A DNA stretch of 64,000 nt from Acinetobacter qingfengensis (GCF_008693185.1 NZ_VXKN01000001.1:512963-576962); one strand, 5' to 3'. Shown: positions 8,163 through 18,183, counted from the first letter of the stretch. Program-made: numbers and translations. The notes: generated from the letters alone by a model not told the origin.

Positions 8163-9886
8163 TGAAGAATGAATTTCAGGTTTATTTAAGATTATTGGCA
8201 TATCTCAAACCGTATTGGGGATATGCCATTCTGGTCTTAATCGGTTTTGCATTAAGTGCAGGTACCGAAGTATCCATTGCAAAACTGCTTGAATTTATTC
8301 TTAAGGCCATTCAGGAGCAAAATCATCATGAAACCAGTATTTTTCCATTACTGGTAATTTTACTGATTTTTGTGCGGGGGGTAGCGTCATTTTTAGGGGA
8401 TTATTATTCCGCAGTGATTTCCAGACATCTGGTGTTCAATATACGTCAGGAAGCATTTAGCAAATTATTATATTTACCATCCTCTTATTATTCTGCACAT
8501 TCCAGTGGACAAATTACTTCCAAGATTCTTTATAACATTGAACAATTGACAGCAGCATCATCAGATTCCGTACAAATCATGGTAAAAGAAGGTTTTATTG
8601 TGATTGGTTTGTTGAGCTATTTGTTTTACTTAAACTGGAGATTGACGCTGATCATTTTAGCAGTTGCGCCGATTATTGGTTGGGTTGTTCGTTCTGCTGC
8701 CAAAAAAATGCGTAAACTCTCTACCGAAATGCAAAATACTATGGGGGATGTCAACCATGTAGTGCAGGAAGCTATTTTGGGACAAAGCATCATTAAAGGA
8801 TTTAGTGCACAGGAAGCTGAACGTAAACGTTTTTTTTATCATTCGGAAAAGAATCTGAAAAAAGGCTTGAAACTGCATATTATTAATGTTCTAAATACAC
8901 CCATAGTGCAATTATTAATGGCATTTTCTATGGCGATTATTATGTGGATTGCATTACGCCCATCAGTACTTGAAGGGGTAACATCAGCCCAGTTTGTTTC
9001 TTATATTGTGGCTGCTGGTATGTTGAGTAAACCGATTAAAAATCTAACCACGGTCAATGAAAAGTTACAGCGAGGTCTTGCTGCTGCACATTCAGTATTT
9101 GAATTATTGGATTTGCCGACTGAAACAGATTCTGGGATACAAAAACCAAAAATTACCGGTGCAGTCAAGTTTGATCTAGTCAATATTGTTTATCAGGATG
9201 GCAAATGTGCCGTAAAGGATTTTACGCTGGATGTTAAAGCAGGAGAAACCATTGCACTGGTTGGGCGTTCAGGAGCGGGAAAAACATCATTGGTCAATCT
9301 TTTGATGCGATTACAGGACATAACTTCGGGTAAAATTTATTTTGACGATGTGTCTATTCAAGACATCGAACTCAACTATTTGCGTCAGCATGTTGCTATG
9401 GTTAATCAACAAGTCGTAATTTTTGATCGATCAATCCGTGAAAATATTGCCTATGGAATTACTCAGGAAGCCACTGAGGATGAAATTATCGCTGCGGCAA
9501 AAGCTGCCTATGCACATGATTTTATCATGAGTTTACCGAATGGCTACGATACCATGCTGGGGAGTGAGGGTATTGCTTTATCTGGTGGCCAACGTCAACG
9601 TATTTCAATTGCTCGTGCAATTTTGAAAAATGCACCGATTTTAATTCTTGATGAAGCCACCAGTGCGTTAGATAACGAATCCGAATTTTTTATTCAAAAA
9701 GCCTTTGAGCGGGCACAGCATAACCGCACAACCTTTGTAATCGCACATCGGTTATCTACAGTTGAAAATGCGCATCGTATTGTGGTGATGGATCAGGGGG
9801 AAATCATTGAAGTTGGTTCTCATGAACAACTTATGCAGCAACAGGGTGCATATTCACGACTTTATCACCGTGAATTTGTAGAATAG
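8162..9886 (+). CDS. msbA: Lipid A export ABC transporter MsbA
   Basis: Homodimeric ABC exporter half-transporter of 574 residues that flips core-lipid A across the inner membrane. Six membrane helices lie in about residues 15-300, and the ATPase domain in about 335-574 with Walker A GRSGAGKTS (about 367), signature LSGGQRQR (about 471) and Walker B ILILDEA. It starts at a GTG that overlaps the exbD stop by one base. lpxK and kdsB follow, completing a lipid A/KDO block. Confidence 0.95.
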   Translation: MKNEFQVYLRLLAYLKPYWGYAILVLIGFALSAGTEVSIAKLLEFILKAIQEQNHHETSIFPLLVILLIFVRGVASFLGDYYSAVISRHLVFNIRQEAFSKLLYLPSSYYSAHSSGQITSKILYNIEQLTAASSDSVQIMVKEGFIVIGLLSYLFYLNWRLTLIILAVAPIIGWVVRSAAKKMRKLSTEMQNTMGDVNHVVQEAILGQSIIKGFSAQEAERKRFFYHSEKNLKKGLKLHIINVLNTPIVQLLMAFSMAIIMWIALRPSVLEGVTSAQFVSYIVAAGMLSKPIKNLTTVNEKLQRGLAAAHSVFELLDLPTETDSGIQKPKITGAVKFDLVNIVYQDGKCAVKDFTLDVKAGETIALVGRSGAGKTSLVNLLMRLQDITSGKIYFDDVSIQDIELNYLRQHVAMVNQQVVIFDRSIRENIAYGITQEATEDEIIAAAKAAYAHDFIMSLPNGYDTMLGSEGIALSGGQRQRISIARAILKNAPILILDEATSALDNESEFFIQKAFERAQHNRTTFVIAHRLSTVENAHRIVVMDQGEIIEVGSHEQLMQQQGAYSRLYHREFVE

Positions 9887-9895
9887 GCAAATATA

Positions 9896-10888
9896 ATGAA
9901 CAAACTTGCAGAGAAGCTTCAACAAGCCTGGCAAGATCAAGCATCGTGGCTGGTCATGTTGCGGCCACTATCTTACCTGTATCGTTCGGCATTTTTATTG
10001 CAAAAGGCAGTCAAACAAAAAAAAGCTTATAAAGCACCTGTCCCTGTCATGATTATTGGAAATATTACCGTGGGCGGTAGTGGAAAAACCCCCTTGATTA
10101 TTGCACTAGTCGAATATTTACAACAGCGTCATGTTCATGTTGGTGTGATTAGTCGCGGATATGGTGGTCAAGGGCCTTTTCCGGCACAGGTTACACCACA
10201 ATCACGGCCTTCTCAGGTCGGTGATGAGCCTATGCTGATTGTACAAAATACCCATGTTCCCATGACAGTTGGACCGAATCGACAACATGCTATCGACTTG
10301 TTATTAAAACATTATCCTGAAACGCAATTGATTTTAAGTGATGATGGGCTACAACATTTTGCCTTACAACGTGATATAGAGTGGGTAGTAATTGATGCCA
10401 TGCGTGGTTTGGGTAATCAAAAATTATTGCCGGAAGGCTATCTGCGTGAACCGCTTTCCAGATTGCGGGATATCACTGTCATTGAACATCATACACAACC
10501 ACAATCATCATTAAACATGCATTTACAGCCACAGCAGCCATTTTGTCTGGGTGATCAAATGCAAGTATTTGATGCTTCTAAAACCTATCAAGCAGTTGTT
10601 GGCATTGGCTATCCACAACGTTTTTTTATCACATTACAACAACTGAATATTCAGTTTCAGCCATGTGTTTTTCCGGATCATCATCAATATACAATAGATG
10701 ACTTTCAGGATTTTAACCAATTACCGATAATTACAACTGCGAAAGATGCAGTGAAATTACAGGAATTATGGCATGATCAACCTGAGCGTTTAAAACAGGT
10801 TTGGGTTGTTCCGGTAAAAGCAAAACTTTCGGATGCCTGTTATCAACTTCTAAACCAGCAATTGCAACAATTGAATATTGAAGTTTAA
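9896..10888 (+). CDS. lpxK: Tetraacyldisaccharide 4'-kinase LpxK
   Basis: Membrane-associated P-loop kinase of 330 residues that adds the 4'-phosphate of lipid A. The Walker A-like GNITVGGSGKTP lies at about residues 55-66, and the family motifs VISRGYGG and DDGLQH are intact. It starts nine bases after msbA ends and is part of the same transcription unit. Confidence 0.95.
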   Translation: MNKLAEKLQQAWQDQASWLVMLRPLSYLYRSAFLLQKAVKQKKAYKAPVPVMIIGNITVGGSGKTPLIIALVEYLQQRHVHVGVISRGYGGQGPFPAQVTPQSRPSQVGDEPMLIVQNTHVPMTVGPNRQHAIDLLLKHYPETQLILSDDGLQHFALQRDIEWVVIDAMRGLGNQKLLPEGYLREPLSRLRDITVIEHHTQPQSSLNMHLQPQQPFCLGDQMQVFDASKTYQAVVGIGYPQRFFITLQQLNIQFQPCVFPDHHQYTIDDFQDFNQLPIITTAKDAVKLQELWHDQPERLKQVWVVPVKAKLSDACYQLLNQQLQQLNIEV

Positions 10889-10894
10889 ATATTT

Positions 10895-11659
10895 ATGAAA
10901 AAACATATTGTTATTCCGGCTCGTTATGCCAGTTCACGTTTACCTGGTAAACCTTTATTACCAATTCATGGCCGTGCAATGATTTTACGTGTCGTTGACC
11001 AAGCTAAAAAAGTACAGGGATTTGATGATTTATGTGTCGCCACTGATGATCTACGTATTGCTGAGATTTGTCAGGCAGATGGTGTCGATGTTGTGCTGAC
11101 ATCAGCTAATCATCCATCCGGTACAGATCGCTTAAGTGAAGTGGCAAAACTCAGAGCTTGGGCAGCAGAAGATATTATTGTCAATGTGCAAGGGGATGAA
11201 CCCTTATTACCGGCAGCATTAGTGCAGCAAGTGGCAGATTTATTGATCAATAAAAATCATTGTTCTATGGCAACATTGTGTGAACCGATTCATTCTTTTG
11301 AAGAATTTCAACGGGATAGCATTGTAAAAGTAGTGATGTCACAATCTCAGGAAGCGCTCTATTTTAGCCGCTCCCCAATTCCTTATGATCGTGAAGGGGC
11401 GAAAACACAGTCACAAACTCTACATAATCAAGCTTATCGTCATTTGGGATTATATAGTTACCGTGTGCAGTTATTACAGGAATATGTAAACTGGAATATG
11501 GGACGATTGGAACAATTGGAAAGTCTTGAGCAGTTGCGCGTATTGGAAAATGGTCATCGAATTGCTATTGATATTGCACAAGTGAATTTACCTCCCGGTG
11601 TCGATACACAGCAGGATCTGGATCGTTTAAATGCCATGGATCCTTCGGTCTTTGCCTAA
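10895..11659 (+). CDS. kdsB: 3-deoxy-manno-octulosonate cytidylyltransferase KdsB
   Basis: CMP-KDO synthetase of 254 residues. The N-terminal [15 protein letters not shown] nucleotide-binding signature, VNVQGDEPL and SRSPIPYDR motifs are all present. It activates KDO for transfer to lipid A. It is spaced six bases after lpxK, and its stop overlaps the holB start by one base. Confidence 0.96.
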   Translation: MKKHIVIPARYASSRLPGKPLLPIHGRAMILRVVDQAKKVQGFDDLCVATDDLRIAEICQADGVDVVLTSANHPSGTDRLSEVAKLRAWAAEDIIVNVQGDEPLLPAALVQQVADLLINKNHCSMATLCEPIHSFEEFQRDSIVKVVMSQSQEALYFSRSPIPYDREGAKTQSQTLHNQAYRHLGLYSYRVQLLQEYVNWNMGRLEQLESLEQLRVLENGHRIAIDIAQVNLPPGVDTQQDLDRLNAMDPSVFA

Positions 11660-12666
11660 TGGATATTGCAGCACTGGGTCAGCAACAACTCCTGCCATGG
11701 CAACAACCAATCTGGCAGCGATTACAACAGAGTTTTCCAGAAATTGGCCATGGTCTATTGTTTTATGGTAAACAGGGTTGTGGTAAACAGCAATTTGCAG
11801 CTTACTTTGCCAAATGGCTGTTGTGTAGTCATAAAACACCACAAGGTGCATGTGGACAATGTAATCATTGTGCATGGTTTGCTGCCGGCACACATCCACA
11901 ATTAAAAATTATTCAGGCAGAATTTGACGAAAAAAAGCAAAGTTATGCAGCAATTAAAATAGATCAAATTCGTGAAATTGCTGACTTTGTGCAACAAAAA
12001 GTTGAAGGCTGGCGTGTGGTATTGTTATATCCTGCCGAAAATTTAAATATTGCAGCTGCCAATGCTCTATTAAAAACTCTTGAAGAGCCTGGAGATCGCA
12101 TTGTTCTCATTTTGATGAGTGATGCAATGCTACGTCTGCCTGCAACTATTCGTAGTCGTGTACAACAATACGCACTGGATCGAGTCACAACACAACAGGC
12201 TCAGGATTATTTGCAACAACAGGGCATTAAGGATGTAGCACAGAGTCAGGTTGCATTAGCATTAGCGGCAAATATGCCCCTAAAAGCACAACAAATTCTT
12301 GATGCAGAATGGTTTAAGCATCGGGAAGCCTTTATAAAAGATTTGACGAGTTTAGTACAACAAAAAAATTATCCGATGAAATTCTCTGCTTACTGGACAA
12401 AGCAAATGGATATTCGGGACATTCTGGTTTTACTGCGTTATATTGTACAAGATTGCATTGCATACAAATTACAACAACCCATGAAGCAAATTGACTTGAA
12501 TTTCGATGCGCTACAGGCATGTTATGATTTGGAACAGCTCTTTGCAATCTATGCACATATCAATAAAATACAGATCATGCTTGCACAAAATGTACAAGCA
12601 CAATTGATTCTAGATGAATTAACCATACAACTCATGAATATTGAGCAAATCAGGAGTGACGCATGA
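11659..12666 (+). CDS. holB: DNA polymerase III subunit delta'
   Basis: Clamp-loader subunit of the AAA+ fold, 335 residues. A four-cysteine zinc module is visible (CSHKTPQGACGQCNHC), as well as a degenerate Walker A (GKQGCGKQ) and the LLKTLEEPG box; the usual SRC motif appears as SRV, which is common in delta' proteins. It is followed by pilZ with a four-base overlap, reproducing the Pseudomonas holB-pilZ-tatD order. Confidence 0.94.
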   Translation: MDIAALGQQQLLPWQQPIWQRLQQSFPEIGHGLLFYGKQGCGKQQFAAYFAKWLLCSHKTPQGACGQCNHCAWFAAGTHPQLKIIQAEFDEKKQSYAAIKIDQIREIADFVQQKVEGWRVVLLYPAENLNIAAANALLKTLEEPGDRIVLILMSDAMLRLPATIRSRVQQYALDRVTTQQAQDYLQQQGIKDVAQSQVALALAANMPLKAQQILDAEWFKHREAFIKDLTSLVQQKNYPMKFSAYWTKQMDIRDILVLLRYIVQDCIAYKLQQPMKQIDLNFDALQACYDLEQLFAIYAHINKIQIMLAQNVQAQLILDELTIQLMNIEQIRSDA

Positions 12667-13007
12667 TTCCACCTCGGGGCGGTGCAATTATTCAGGCAAA
12701 CATTACAGATAAAGCCATTTTACAAGCCAGTTATATGCCCTACGTGGCAGGTGGCGGATTATTTGTTCCTTCACAGCAGAACGTCAGCATGGGACAAGAA
12801 TTATTATTGATTGCCACTTTACCGGAACAGAGCCAAAAATATGCATTAACCGGAAAAGTAGTATGGATTTCGCCTAAACCCAATGGTAATAAGCCAAAAG
12901 GTTTTGCAATTCAGCTTTCTGGAGAAAAAGGCCTTGAATTTAGGCAACAGGCTGAACGAATTTTGGCTGGTTCACTTAATGCAGATAAACCAACGTATAC
13001 CATGTAA
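12663..13007 (+). CDS. pilZ: Type IV pilus PilZ protein
   Basis: Single-domain PilZ protein of 114 residues. It carries the GGGLFVPS and KVVWISPK segments typical of the founding PilZ from Pseudomonas but lacks the RxxxR and (D/N)xSxxG c-di-GMP-binding motifs. It therefore probably acts by protein contacts (PilB/FimX-type partners in relatives) in pilus assembly rather than as a c-di-GMP receptor. It overlaps holB by four bases. Confidence 0.9.
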   Translation: MIPPRGGAIIQANITDKAILQASYMPYVAGGGLFVPSQQNVSMGQELLLIATLPEQSQKYALTGKVVWISPKPNGNKPKGFAIQLSGEKGLEFRQQAERILAGSLNADKPTYTM

Positions 13008-13053
13008 GTTATACTATTGTTCATCTATTTCATTGTAAAAAAGAGATTTCATC

Positions 13054-13827
13054 GTGTTTATTGACTCACACTGCCATTTAACTATGCTGGATTTAACCCC
13101 TTATGCGGGTGATTTATCAGCAGCAATTGCGGCTGCAAAAACTGCTGGTGTGACACGCATGATGAGCATTTCGGTAGAACTGGATGACTATCTGGCATTA
13201 TCCAAAATTGCAGCAGAATTTCCTGAAGTGGGTTATAGCATCGGGGTGCATCCCTGTGAACAACCAGAAATGATGCAACGCGCCAGTGTTGAGAAATTAG
13301 TTGAACTGGCACAACCTGATTGTGTTTGGGCAATTGGTGAAACAGGTCTGGATTATTATCATAGTGATGAATTTATTGTTGAGCAACAAGCCTGTTTTGT
13401 ACGACATATTCACGCTTCACAACAGGTAAATAAACCATTAGTGGTTCATACGCGTAGTGCGAAACACGATACGATTGATATCTTAAAAGCTGAACAGGCA
13501 CAGCATGGTATTTTGCATTGTTTTACCGAAGATTGGGCCACTGCAAAATCAGCACTGGATCTGGGATTCTACATCTCTTTTTCTGGAATTATTTCTTTTA
13601 AAAATGCACAGGATTTGCGTGATGTAGCAAAACAGGTTCCATTAGATCGATTGTTGATTGAAACTGACAGTCCATATTTAGCTCCAGTTCCTTATCGTGG
13701 CAAATCTAATGAACCGAAATATGTGCCTTATGTCGCACAGACACTGGCAAATGTATACCAGAAACCCATTGAAGAAATTGCCAGAATCACAACAGAGAAC
13801 TTTCTGAAAATTACCAATTTAATATGA
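13054..13827 (+). CDS. TatD family metal-dependent hydrolase
   Basis: Amidohydrolase-fold TatD/YcfH-type deoxyribonuclease of 257 residues. Metal ligands are visible in order: HCH near residue 6, GETGLDYY, HTRSA, HCFTE and ETDSPYLAP. The GTG start at 13054 has an AAAAGAGA purine tract upstream and gives the standard FIDSHCH N-terminus. It is the last gene of the holB-pilZ-tatD set. Members have 3'-5' exonuclease activity; the exact substrate here is unknown. Confidence 0.9.
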   Translation: MFIDSHCHLTMLDLTPYAGDLSAAIAAAKTAGVTRMMSISVELDDYLALSKIAAEFPEVGYSIGVHPCEQPEMMQRASVEKLVELAQPDCVWAIGETGLDYYHSDEFIVEQQACFVRHIHASQQVNKPLVVHTRSAKHDTIDILKAEQAQHGILHCFTEDWATAKSALDLGFYISFSGIISFKNAQDLRDVAKQVPLDRLLIETDSPYLAPVPYRGKSNEPKYVPYVAQTLANVYQKPIEEIARITTENFLKITNLI

Positions 13828-13860
13828 CATAACCTCAATAACTCCAAATGTTTGGTAGAT

Positions 13861-14496
13861 ATGAAAACACCAGCATCACAAATTGAACGTCAAAATCACT
13901 TTAAAGCCAGAGAACAATTAATTTTTCAGACTGCCGAAAAGCTTTTGATGGAAAATGGTGAAGTCGGCATGACGCTTGATGTGTTGGCATCAGAGTTGGA
14001 GCTCGCCAAAGGTACTTTATACAAGCATTTTCAGAGTAAGGATGAACTTTATTTGTTGCTGATTCTGCGTAATGAGCAGATGTTACTGGAGATGGTGTCA
14101 TCTGCTAAGAAAAGCTTTCCGGAAGATTTACGTATATTCATGTTACATCACCTTTATCATCCGCAAAGGACGGTTTTATTCCATCAGATCGAAGAACATC
14201 TTTCCATGTCTTGTCATGGATTACAGTCATTATTTAACCAAATTTATGCACTTCGCAAACAACGTCTGCGAATTATTGTACAGGCCGCAGAACAATATTT
14301 GACAGCCATAAAAAGTCCAATGACTGTCAGAGATTATTTAGCAACAATCTGGTCATTAACTCAGGGAGCGGCTAGCATGTTAAACTCATCTTTTTATCAG
14401 CGCTTTCTTGGATCAAGAGAAACTTTGCGTCATGCATATATTCAACAAGCATTGGCATTACCACATTTGTTTTATCCCATAACTGAAAGCAAGTGA
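13861..14496 (+). CDS. TetR/AcrR family transcriptional regulator
   Basis: Regulator of 211 residues with an N-terminal HTH (about residues 35-60, LASELELAKGTLYKHFQSKDELY) and a divergent ligand-binding C-terminal domain. I prefer the ATG at 13861; a TTG at 13852 is also possible and neither has a strong Shine-Dalgarno sequence. It sits 33 bases after tatD, in the same direction, and may simply be read with it. The target genes are not evident. Confidence 0.85.
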   Translation: MKTPASQIERQNHFKAREQLIFQTAEKLLMENGEVGMTLDVLASELELAKGTLYKHFQSKDELYLLLILRNEQMLLEMVSSAKKSFPEDLRIFMLHHLYHPQRTVLFHQIEEHLSMSCHGLQSLFNQIYALRKQRLRIIVQAAEQYLTAIKSPMTVRDYLATIWSLTQGAASMLNSSFYQRFLGSRETLRHAYIQQALALPHLFYPITESK

Positions 14497-14554
14497 CCTT
14501 ATATAAAATGATCATTTACCGCATTTAAGTCATAAAAACTGAAAAGGGATTTGC

Positions 14555-15331
14555 ATGTTAAGTACTAATCATCCTTCTACATTATCTAATGAAGAATTAA
14601 AGCTCTACAGTCGCCATGTTTTACTGGATGACTGGGATATTGATGCACAGGAAAAATTAAAGTCTTCTCGGGTTTTAATCATCGGTGCTGGCGGCATTGG
14701 CTGTACCTGTGCTGAGTTATTAGCCAGAGCTGGTGTAGGACACATTAGTATTGTTGATTTTGATCATATTGAAACCAGTAATTTACAACGTCAAATTGCA
14801 TTTACATTGTCTAATGTTGGTCATTCAAAAGTAATTACATTGGCATTACATTTGAAAAATATTAATTCAAATATTGATATTCATCCATTAGTGTTAAAAC
14901 TTGATCAAAACACCATAAAACAACTGAACACTAATTATGATCTAGTTCTGGATGGTTGTGATAATTTTGCGACACGTTATTTGGTCAATTCATTTTGTTT
15001 AGAACATCAATTACCCTTATTGAGTGCAGCAGCAATTGGTTATGAAGGACAATTATTATTCGTGCGATATCAACCTTGTTACCAGTGTATTTTTAATGAT
15101 ACGGATCAGGATGACGAGCGGCGTTGCGCTAATTCAGGCGTATTGACGACTACGCCTGTCATTATGGCCAGTCTACAAGCGCATCATGCTTTGCTATACT
15201 TGGGCTTAGGGCAAGCTCCTTTATTGAATAAATTATTGTTATGGAATGGTTTAAATATGACACAACGAATTTTAAAGATTCAGGCTGACCCGAATTGTTA
15301 CTGTGCAGATGTTTATAAAAATACAACCTGA
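14555..15331 (+). CDS. ThiF/MoeB/HesA family E1-like adenylyltransferase
   Basis: E1-type enzyme of 258 residues that adenylates the C-terminus of a ubiquitin-like sulfur carrier such as MoaD or ThiS. The nucleotide-binding GAGGIGCTCAELLARAG motif, the adenylation arginine in SNLQRQ and DGCDNFATR are intact. A first zinc pair CYQC is present. The second pair reads CYC (two cysteines one residue apart) where MoeB normally has CxxC, so zinc binding may be altered. No moa or thi genes are nearby, so MoeB versus ThiF cannot be settled. Confidence 0.83.
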   Translation: MLSTNHPSTLSNEELKLYSRHVLLDDWDIDAQEKLKSSRVLIIGAGGIGCTCAELLARAGVGHISIVDFDHIETSNLQRQIAFTLSNVGHSKVITLALHLKNINSNIDIHPLVLKLDQNTIKQLNTNYDLVLDGCDNFATRYLVNSFCLEHQLPLLSAAAIGYEGQLLFVRYQPCYQCIFNDTDQDDERRCANSGVLTTTPVIMASLQAHHALLYLGLGQAPLLNKLLLWNGLNMTQRILKIQADPNCYCADVYKNTT

Positions 15332-15406
15332 TCAAGCTGAAAATTTGCTACACTCAAGCAAAAGTCGTACAGCATTCAAAGCATTAAGGGTAAATTGAAG
15401 TTGAAA

Positions 15407-16705
15407 ATGCACAAAAAACAGATTATGGCAGGATTTCGTTCAGTTGCTCGTATTGGAGAAACTGCTTTTGTTGCCGCAAAAGCAGGAATTAGATATGCAA
15501 CGGATAAGCCCAGCAATGCAGTATTGATGCGACAAACTTTTGAAGAATTGGGATCAACTTATATCAAGCTTGGACAATTTATTGCCAGCACCCCCTCACT
15601 TTTTCCACGTGAATATGTGGAAGAATTCCAAAAATGTCTGGATAAGACGCCAGTTTTACCTTTTAGTTATATTGAACAGGTATTAAAAGAAGAATTTGAA
15701 GGACAATCACTGGATCAAATTTTTAAATCTATTGATCAAAAACCTTTAGCATCAGCATCTATTGCACAAGTACATGCTGCGGTGTTGAAAACGGGTGAAA
15801 ACGTAGTAATTAAAGTACAAAAACCTAATGTTGAAACCATTCTTTATACGGATTTAGGCGTTGTTCATTTAATAAGTAAAATGTTGGAAAAAGCGTTACC
15901 CAAAATTAAATTTGCGTCTCTATCCGATATAACCGATGAAATTCGCCGTCGTATGGTTCGAGAAGTGGATTTTATTGAAGAAGCGCAAAATTTGGAAGAT
16001 TTTGTACAGTACTTGCAAGCATCACAAAATCAATACGCTACTGCACCAAAAGTGTATCACCAGTATTCAACCCGACGAGTATTGACCATGCAACGTCTTT
16101 ATGGTGTTCCACTGACGGATTTTGACGTAGTGAAAAAATACAGTAAAGATCCATCACAGGTACTCATTACTACCATGAATACGTGGTTTGGTAGTTTGAT
16201 GATGTGTAAAAGTTTTCATGCCGATTTACATGCCGGTAATGTCATGTTATTAGAAGATGGACGCATTGGCTTTATTGATTTTGGTATTGTCGGGCAACTT
16301 GAACCAGAAGTCTGGATGGCATGTATGCAATTTATGGATGCACTTCAGCAGACTAATTATCAAGAAATGGCCAAAAACATGCTTAAGATGGGTATGACCA
16401 AACAAAATATTGATATTGATAGACTTGCCAAAGATATAGAACGCCTGTTTAGTGGAGTATTGAGTACAGATCCGCAAGAATTGCTTGGTAATAAACCGAA
16501 TGAACTAAATGATATCATGCTGGATATGGTTAGCGTTGGCGAACGACATGGTATTCGTTTCCCAAGTGATTTTGCTCTATTATTTAAACAAATGCTTTAT
16601 TTTGACCGTTTTATGCGTGTACTTGCACCTTATAGTGATATTTATGCCGACTCTCGCTTAAAAATGTTACATGACATCGAGCCAGATTCAAAATTTATCC
16701 ATTAA
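15407..16705 (+). CDS. ABC1/UbiB-family atypical kinase (UbiB paralogue)
   Basis: Protein of about 432 residues with the family's KxGQ motif (YIKLGQFIASTPSLFP), an alanine-rich loop (ASASIAQVH), a catalytic HADLHAGN loop and an IDFG metal motif. The C-terminal membrane helices of bona fide UbiB are absent and it is about 100 residues shorter, so I call it a paralogue rather than ubiB. A role in ubiquinone or lipid metabolism is family inference. The start is uncertain: TTG codons at 15395 and 15401 lie closer to the AAGGG at 15386-15390. Confidence 0.82.
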   Translation: MHKKQIMAGFRSVARIGETAFVAAKAGIRYATDKPSNAVLMRQTFEELGSTYIKLGQFIASTPSLFPREYVEEFQKCLDKTPVLPFSYIEQVLKEEFEGQSLDQIFKSIDQKPLASASIAQVHAAVLKTGENVVIKVQKPNVETILYTDLGVVHLISKMLEKALPKIKFASLSDITDEIRRRMVREVDFIEEAQNLEDFVQYLQASQNQYATAPKVYHQYSTRRVLTMQRLYGVPLTDFDVVKKYSKDPSQVLITTMNTWFGSLMMCKSFHADLHAGNVMLLEDGRIGFIDFGIVGQLEPEVWMACMQFMDALQQTNYQEMAKNMLKMGMTKQNIDIDRLAKDIERLFSGVLSTDPQELLGNKPNELNDIMLDMVSVGERHGIRFPSDFALLFKQMLYFDRFMRVLAPYSDIYADSRLKMLHDIEPDSKFIH

Positions 16706-16717
16706 GGTAAGAAGAAA

Positions 16718-17101
16718 ATGCAGGATTTGATCGTAATTGACGGCTTAAAAGTTGAAACTGTCATTGGATGTTTTGATTGGGAACGGCAAATTCGACAACC
16801 CTTATTGTTGGATTTAAAAATTTATACAGATTTATCTAACGCTTGTGCTAGTGATATGCTCGCTGACACTTTAAATTACGCCGAAATTTGCGATATCAGT
16901 AGCAGTACGATTATTCAGTCACAACCAGAATTGATTGAGCATGCAGCCCATCTTGTGATACAGGCTTTATTTAATCAATTTGTTAGTATTGAAAAAATTA
17001 ACATCATAATCCGTAAGCCTGCTATCATTCCTGCTGCCCAATCTGTAGGTATTCAAATCGAGCGCCATCGTGACTATTTTCGCCATCGCAATAGCGAGTA
17101 A
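16718..17101 (+). CDS. folB: Dihydroneopterin aldolase FolB
   Basis: Pterin aldolase of 127 residues in folate synthesis, producing 6-hydroxymethyl-dihydropterin. The substrate-binding glutamate segment (VIGCFDWERQIRQPL), the NYAEICD segment with the active-site tyrosine and the RKPAIIP lysine motif are present. It overlaps folK by 32 bases, so the two consecutive enzymes are translationally linked. Confidence 0.92.
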   Translation: MQDLIVIDGLKVETVIGCFDWERQIRQPLLLDLKIYTDLSNACASDMLADTLNYAEICDISSSTIIQSQPELIEHAAHLVIQALFNQFVSIEKINIIIRKPAIIPAAQSVGIQIERHRDYFRHRNSE

Positions 17102-17510
17102 TTTTCAACAATTTCAGAATATACAAATTGCATTGACTACACTTACGCAGTTAGGTCAATGTAAGTTTTCCGATATTTATGAAATTCCGTGTCGTGATGG
17201 TATTGGTGCAGATTACTGGAATGGTGCCTGTTTAATGCAGGCAAATATAGCATTAGAGCAGATGTTTGAAATATTAAAAGGTCTTGAGCAACAATCCGGT
17301 AGAAAACGTCCAGGTCATCAAATTTCTCTTGATGTCGATCTAATCGCATGGGGCGAAAATCTGGACAGTATGCAGTTTAATACAAAAAAATTACCGCTTG
17401 CAGATGATGTAGTCATTCCTTTAGCAGAATTATGGTCATCTGCTCAGTTTGTTATACCAGAGCATCAATTTCCTAAGGTAAAATTTACCCATGCATTGCA
17501 TGTAATATAA
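17070..17510 (+). CDS. folK: 2-amino-4-hydroxy-6-hydroxymethyldihydropteridine pyrophosphokinase (HPPK)
   Basis: The 146-residue product carries the HPPK core: a central RKRPGHQISLDVDLIAWG segment with the two magnesium-binding aspartates (DVD) and a C-terminal PLAEL. The GTG at 17070 lies inside the folB 3' end. It is a little shorter than Escherichia coli FolK (about 160), mainly in the middle, and the N-terminal loop is less conserved than usual, but the active-site block is intact. It acts directly after FolB. Confidence 0.88.
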   Translation: MTIFAIAIASNFQQFQNIQIALTTLTQLGQCKFSDIYEIPCRDGIGADYWNGACLMQANIALEQMFEILKGLEQQSGRKRPGHQISLDVDLIAWGENLDSMQFNTKKLPLADDVVIPLAELWSSAQFVIPEHQFPKVKFTHALHVI

Positions 17511-17551
17511 CCAACTTTTAAAATTTTACTGCATAGCCAGGCTGCTTAAAA

Positions 17552-17578
17552 GCTATACTAATAGAGGGTATAGCCTTT
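17552..17578. terminator. Candidate terminator between folK and the convergent usp gene
   Basis: Inverted repeat GCTATAC (17552-17558) and GTATAGC (17568-17574), followed by CTTT on the plus strand and preceded by TTAAAA (A-rich, so T-rich on the minus strand). It lies between two convergent genes, consistent with a weak bidirectional terminator. Confidence 0.5.
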
Positions 17579-17621
17579 AAATAATGGTGTTGGATAATAC
17601 AAAAATGATGATATCTGATAA

Positions 17622-18065
17622 TTAATGTTTAATGATTAAAACAGGCACATGTGATTCGGCCAAAACGTTTTGCGCCACACTACCAAGTACGAATTTTTTT
17701 ACACCTGTATGACCGTGTGATCCCATAATAATTAAATCTGCATTAATTTCATCCGCCGTATTGATGATGCCTTCGGCAGCAGGCACCCCATGATATAATT
17801 TGGTAGATACATTGATACCATCTCGATCAAAGGACTGCTTGATCTCATCTAGTCGGCTTTTTGCATGGGCTTCAGCCTGCATAAAATAATCAGTAACTGC
17901 TGGTGCGATTTTATAAAAATCAACACCGACAAAAGGATCGACTGCGATCACACTTAACAGAGTTACATTTCCATGTGTTAATTGTGCCAGTGATAATGCA
18001 TGTTCAACAGCAGCATAAGAAATAGGTGAGTCGTCTACAGCGACCAGAATATTTTTATAAGACAT
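17622..18065 (-). CDS. Universal stress protein UspA family
   Basis: Single Usp domain of 147 residues. It has the ATP-binding signature G-2x-G-9x-GS (GSHGHTGVKKFVLGS) near residue 120 and an N-terminal ILVAVDDSP loop, so it belongs to the ATP-binding UspFG-type class rather than the non-binding UspA type. It is monocistronic, with a 170-base leader to the next gene. Its role in stress endurance is family inference. Confidence 0.92.
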   Translation of the reverse strand: MSYKNILVAVDDSPISYAAVEHALSLAQLTHGNVTLLSVIAVDPFVGVDFYKIAPAVTDYFMQAEAHAKSRLDEIKQSFDRDGINVSTKLYHGVPAAEGIINTADEINADLIIMGSHGHTGVKKFVLGSVAQNVLAESHVPVLIIKH

Positions 18066-18183
18066 GTGTGTTTCCTGTTGACCCTTTATTTTATCATCAA
18101 TTTATCTATATTGATAACATATTCAGACTGCTTGAGCAAATGCTTTAAATATGTTTCTTGTGGTTTGAGGGTATAGCAGAATT

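Noticed and set aside
15407..16705. Naming the ABC1-kinase gene ubiB
   Set aside because: It lacks the C-terminal membrane helices of UbiB and is about 100 residues shorter, and no other ubi gene adjoins.
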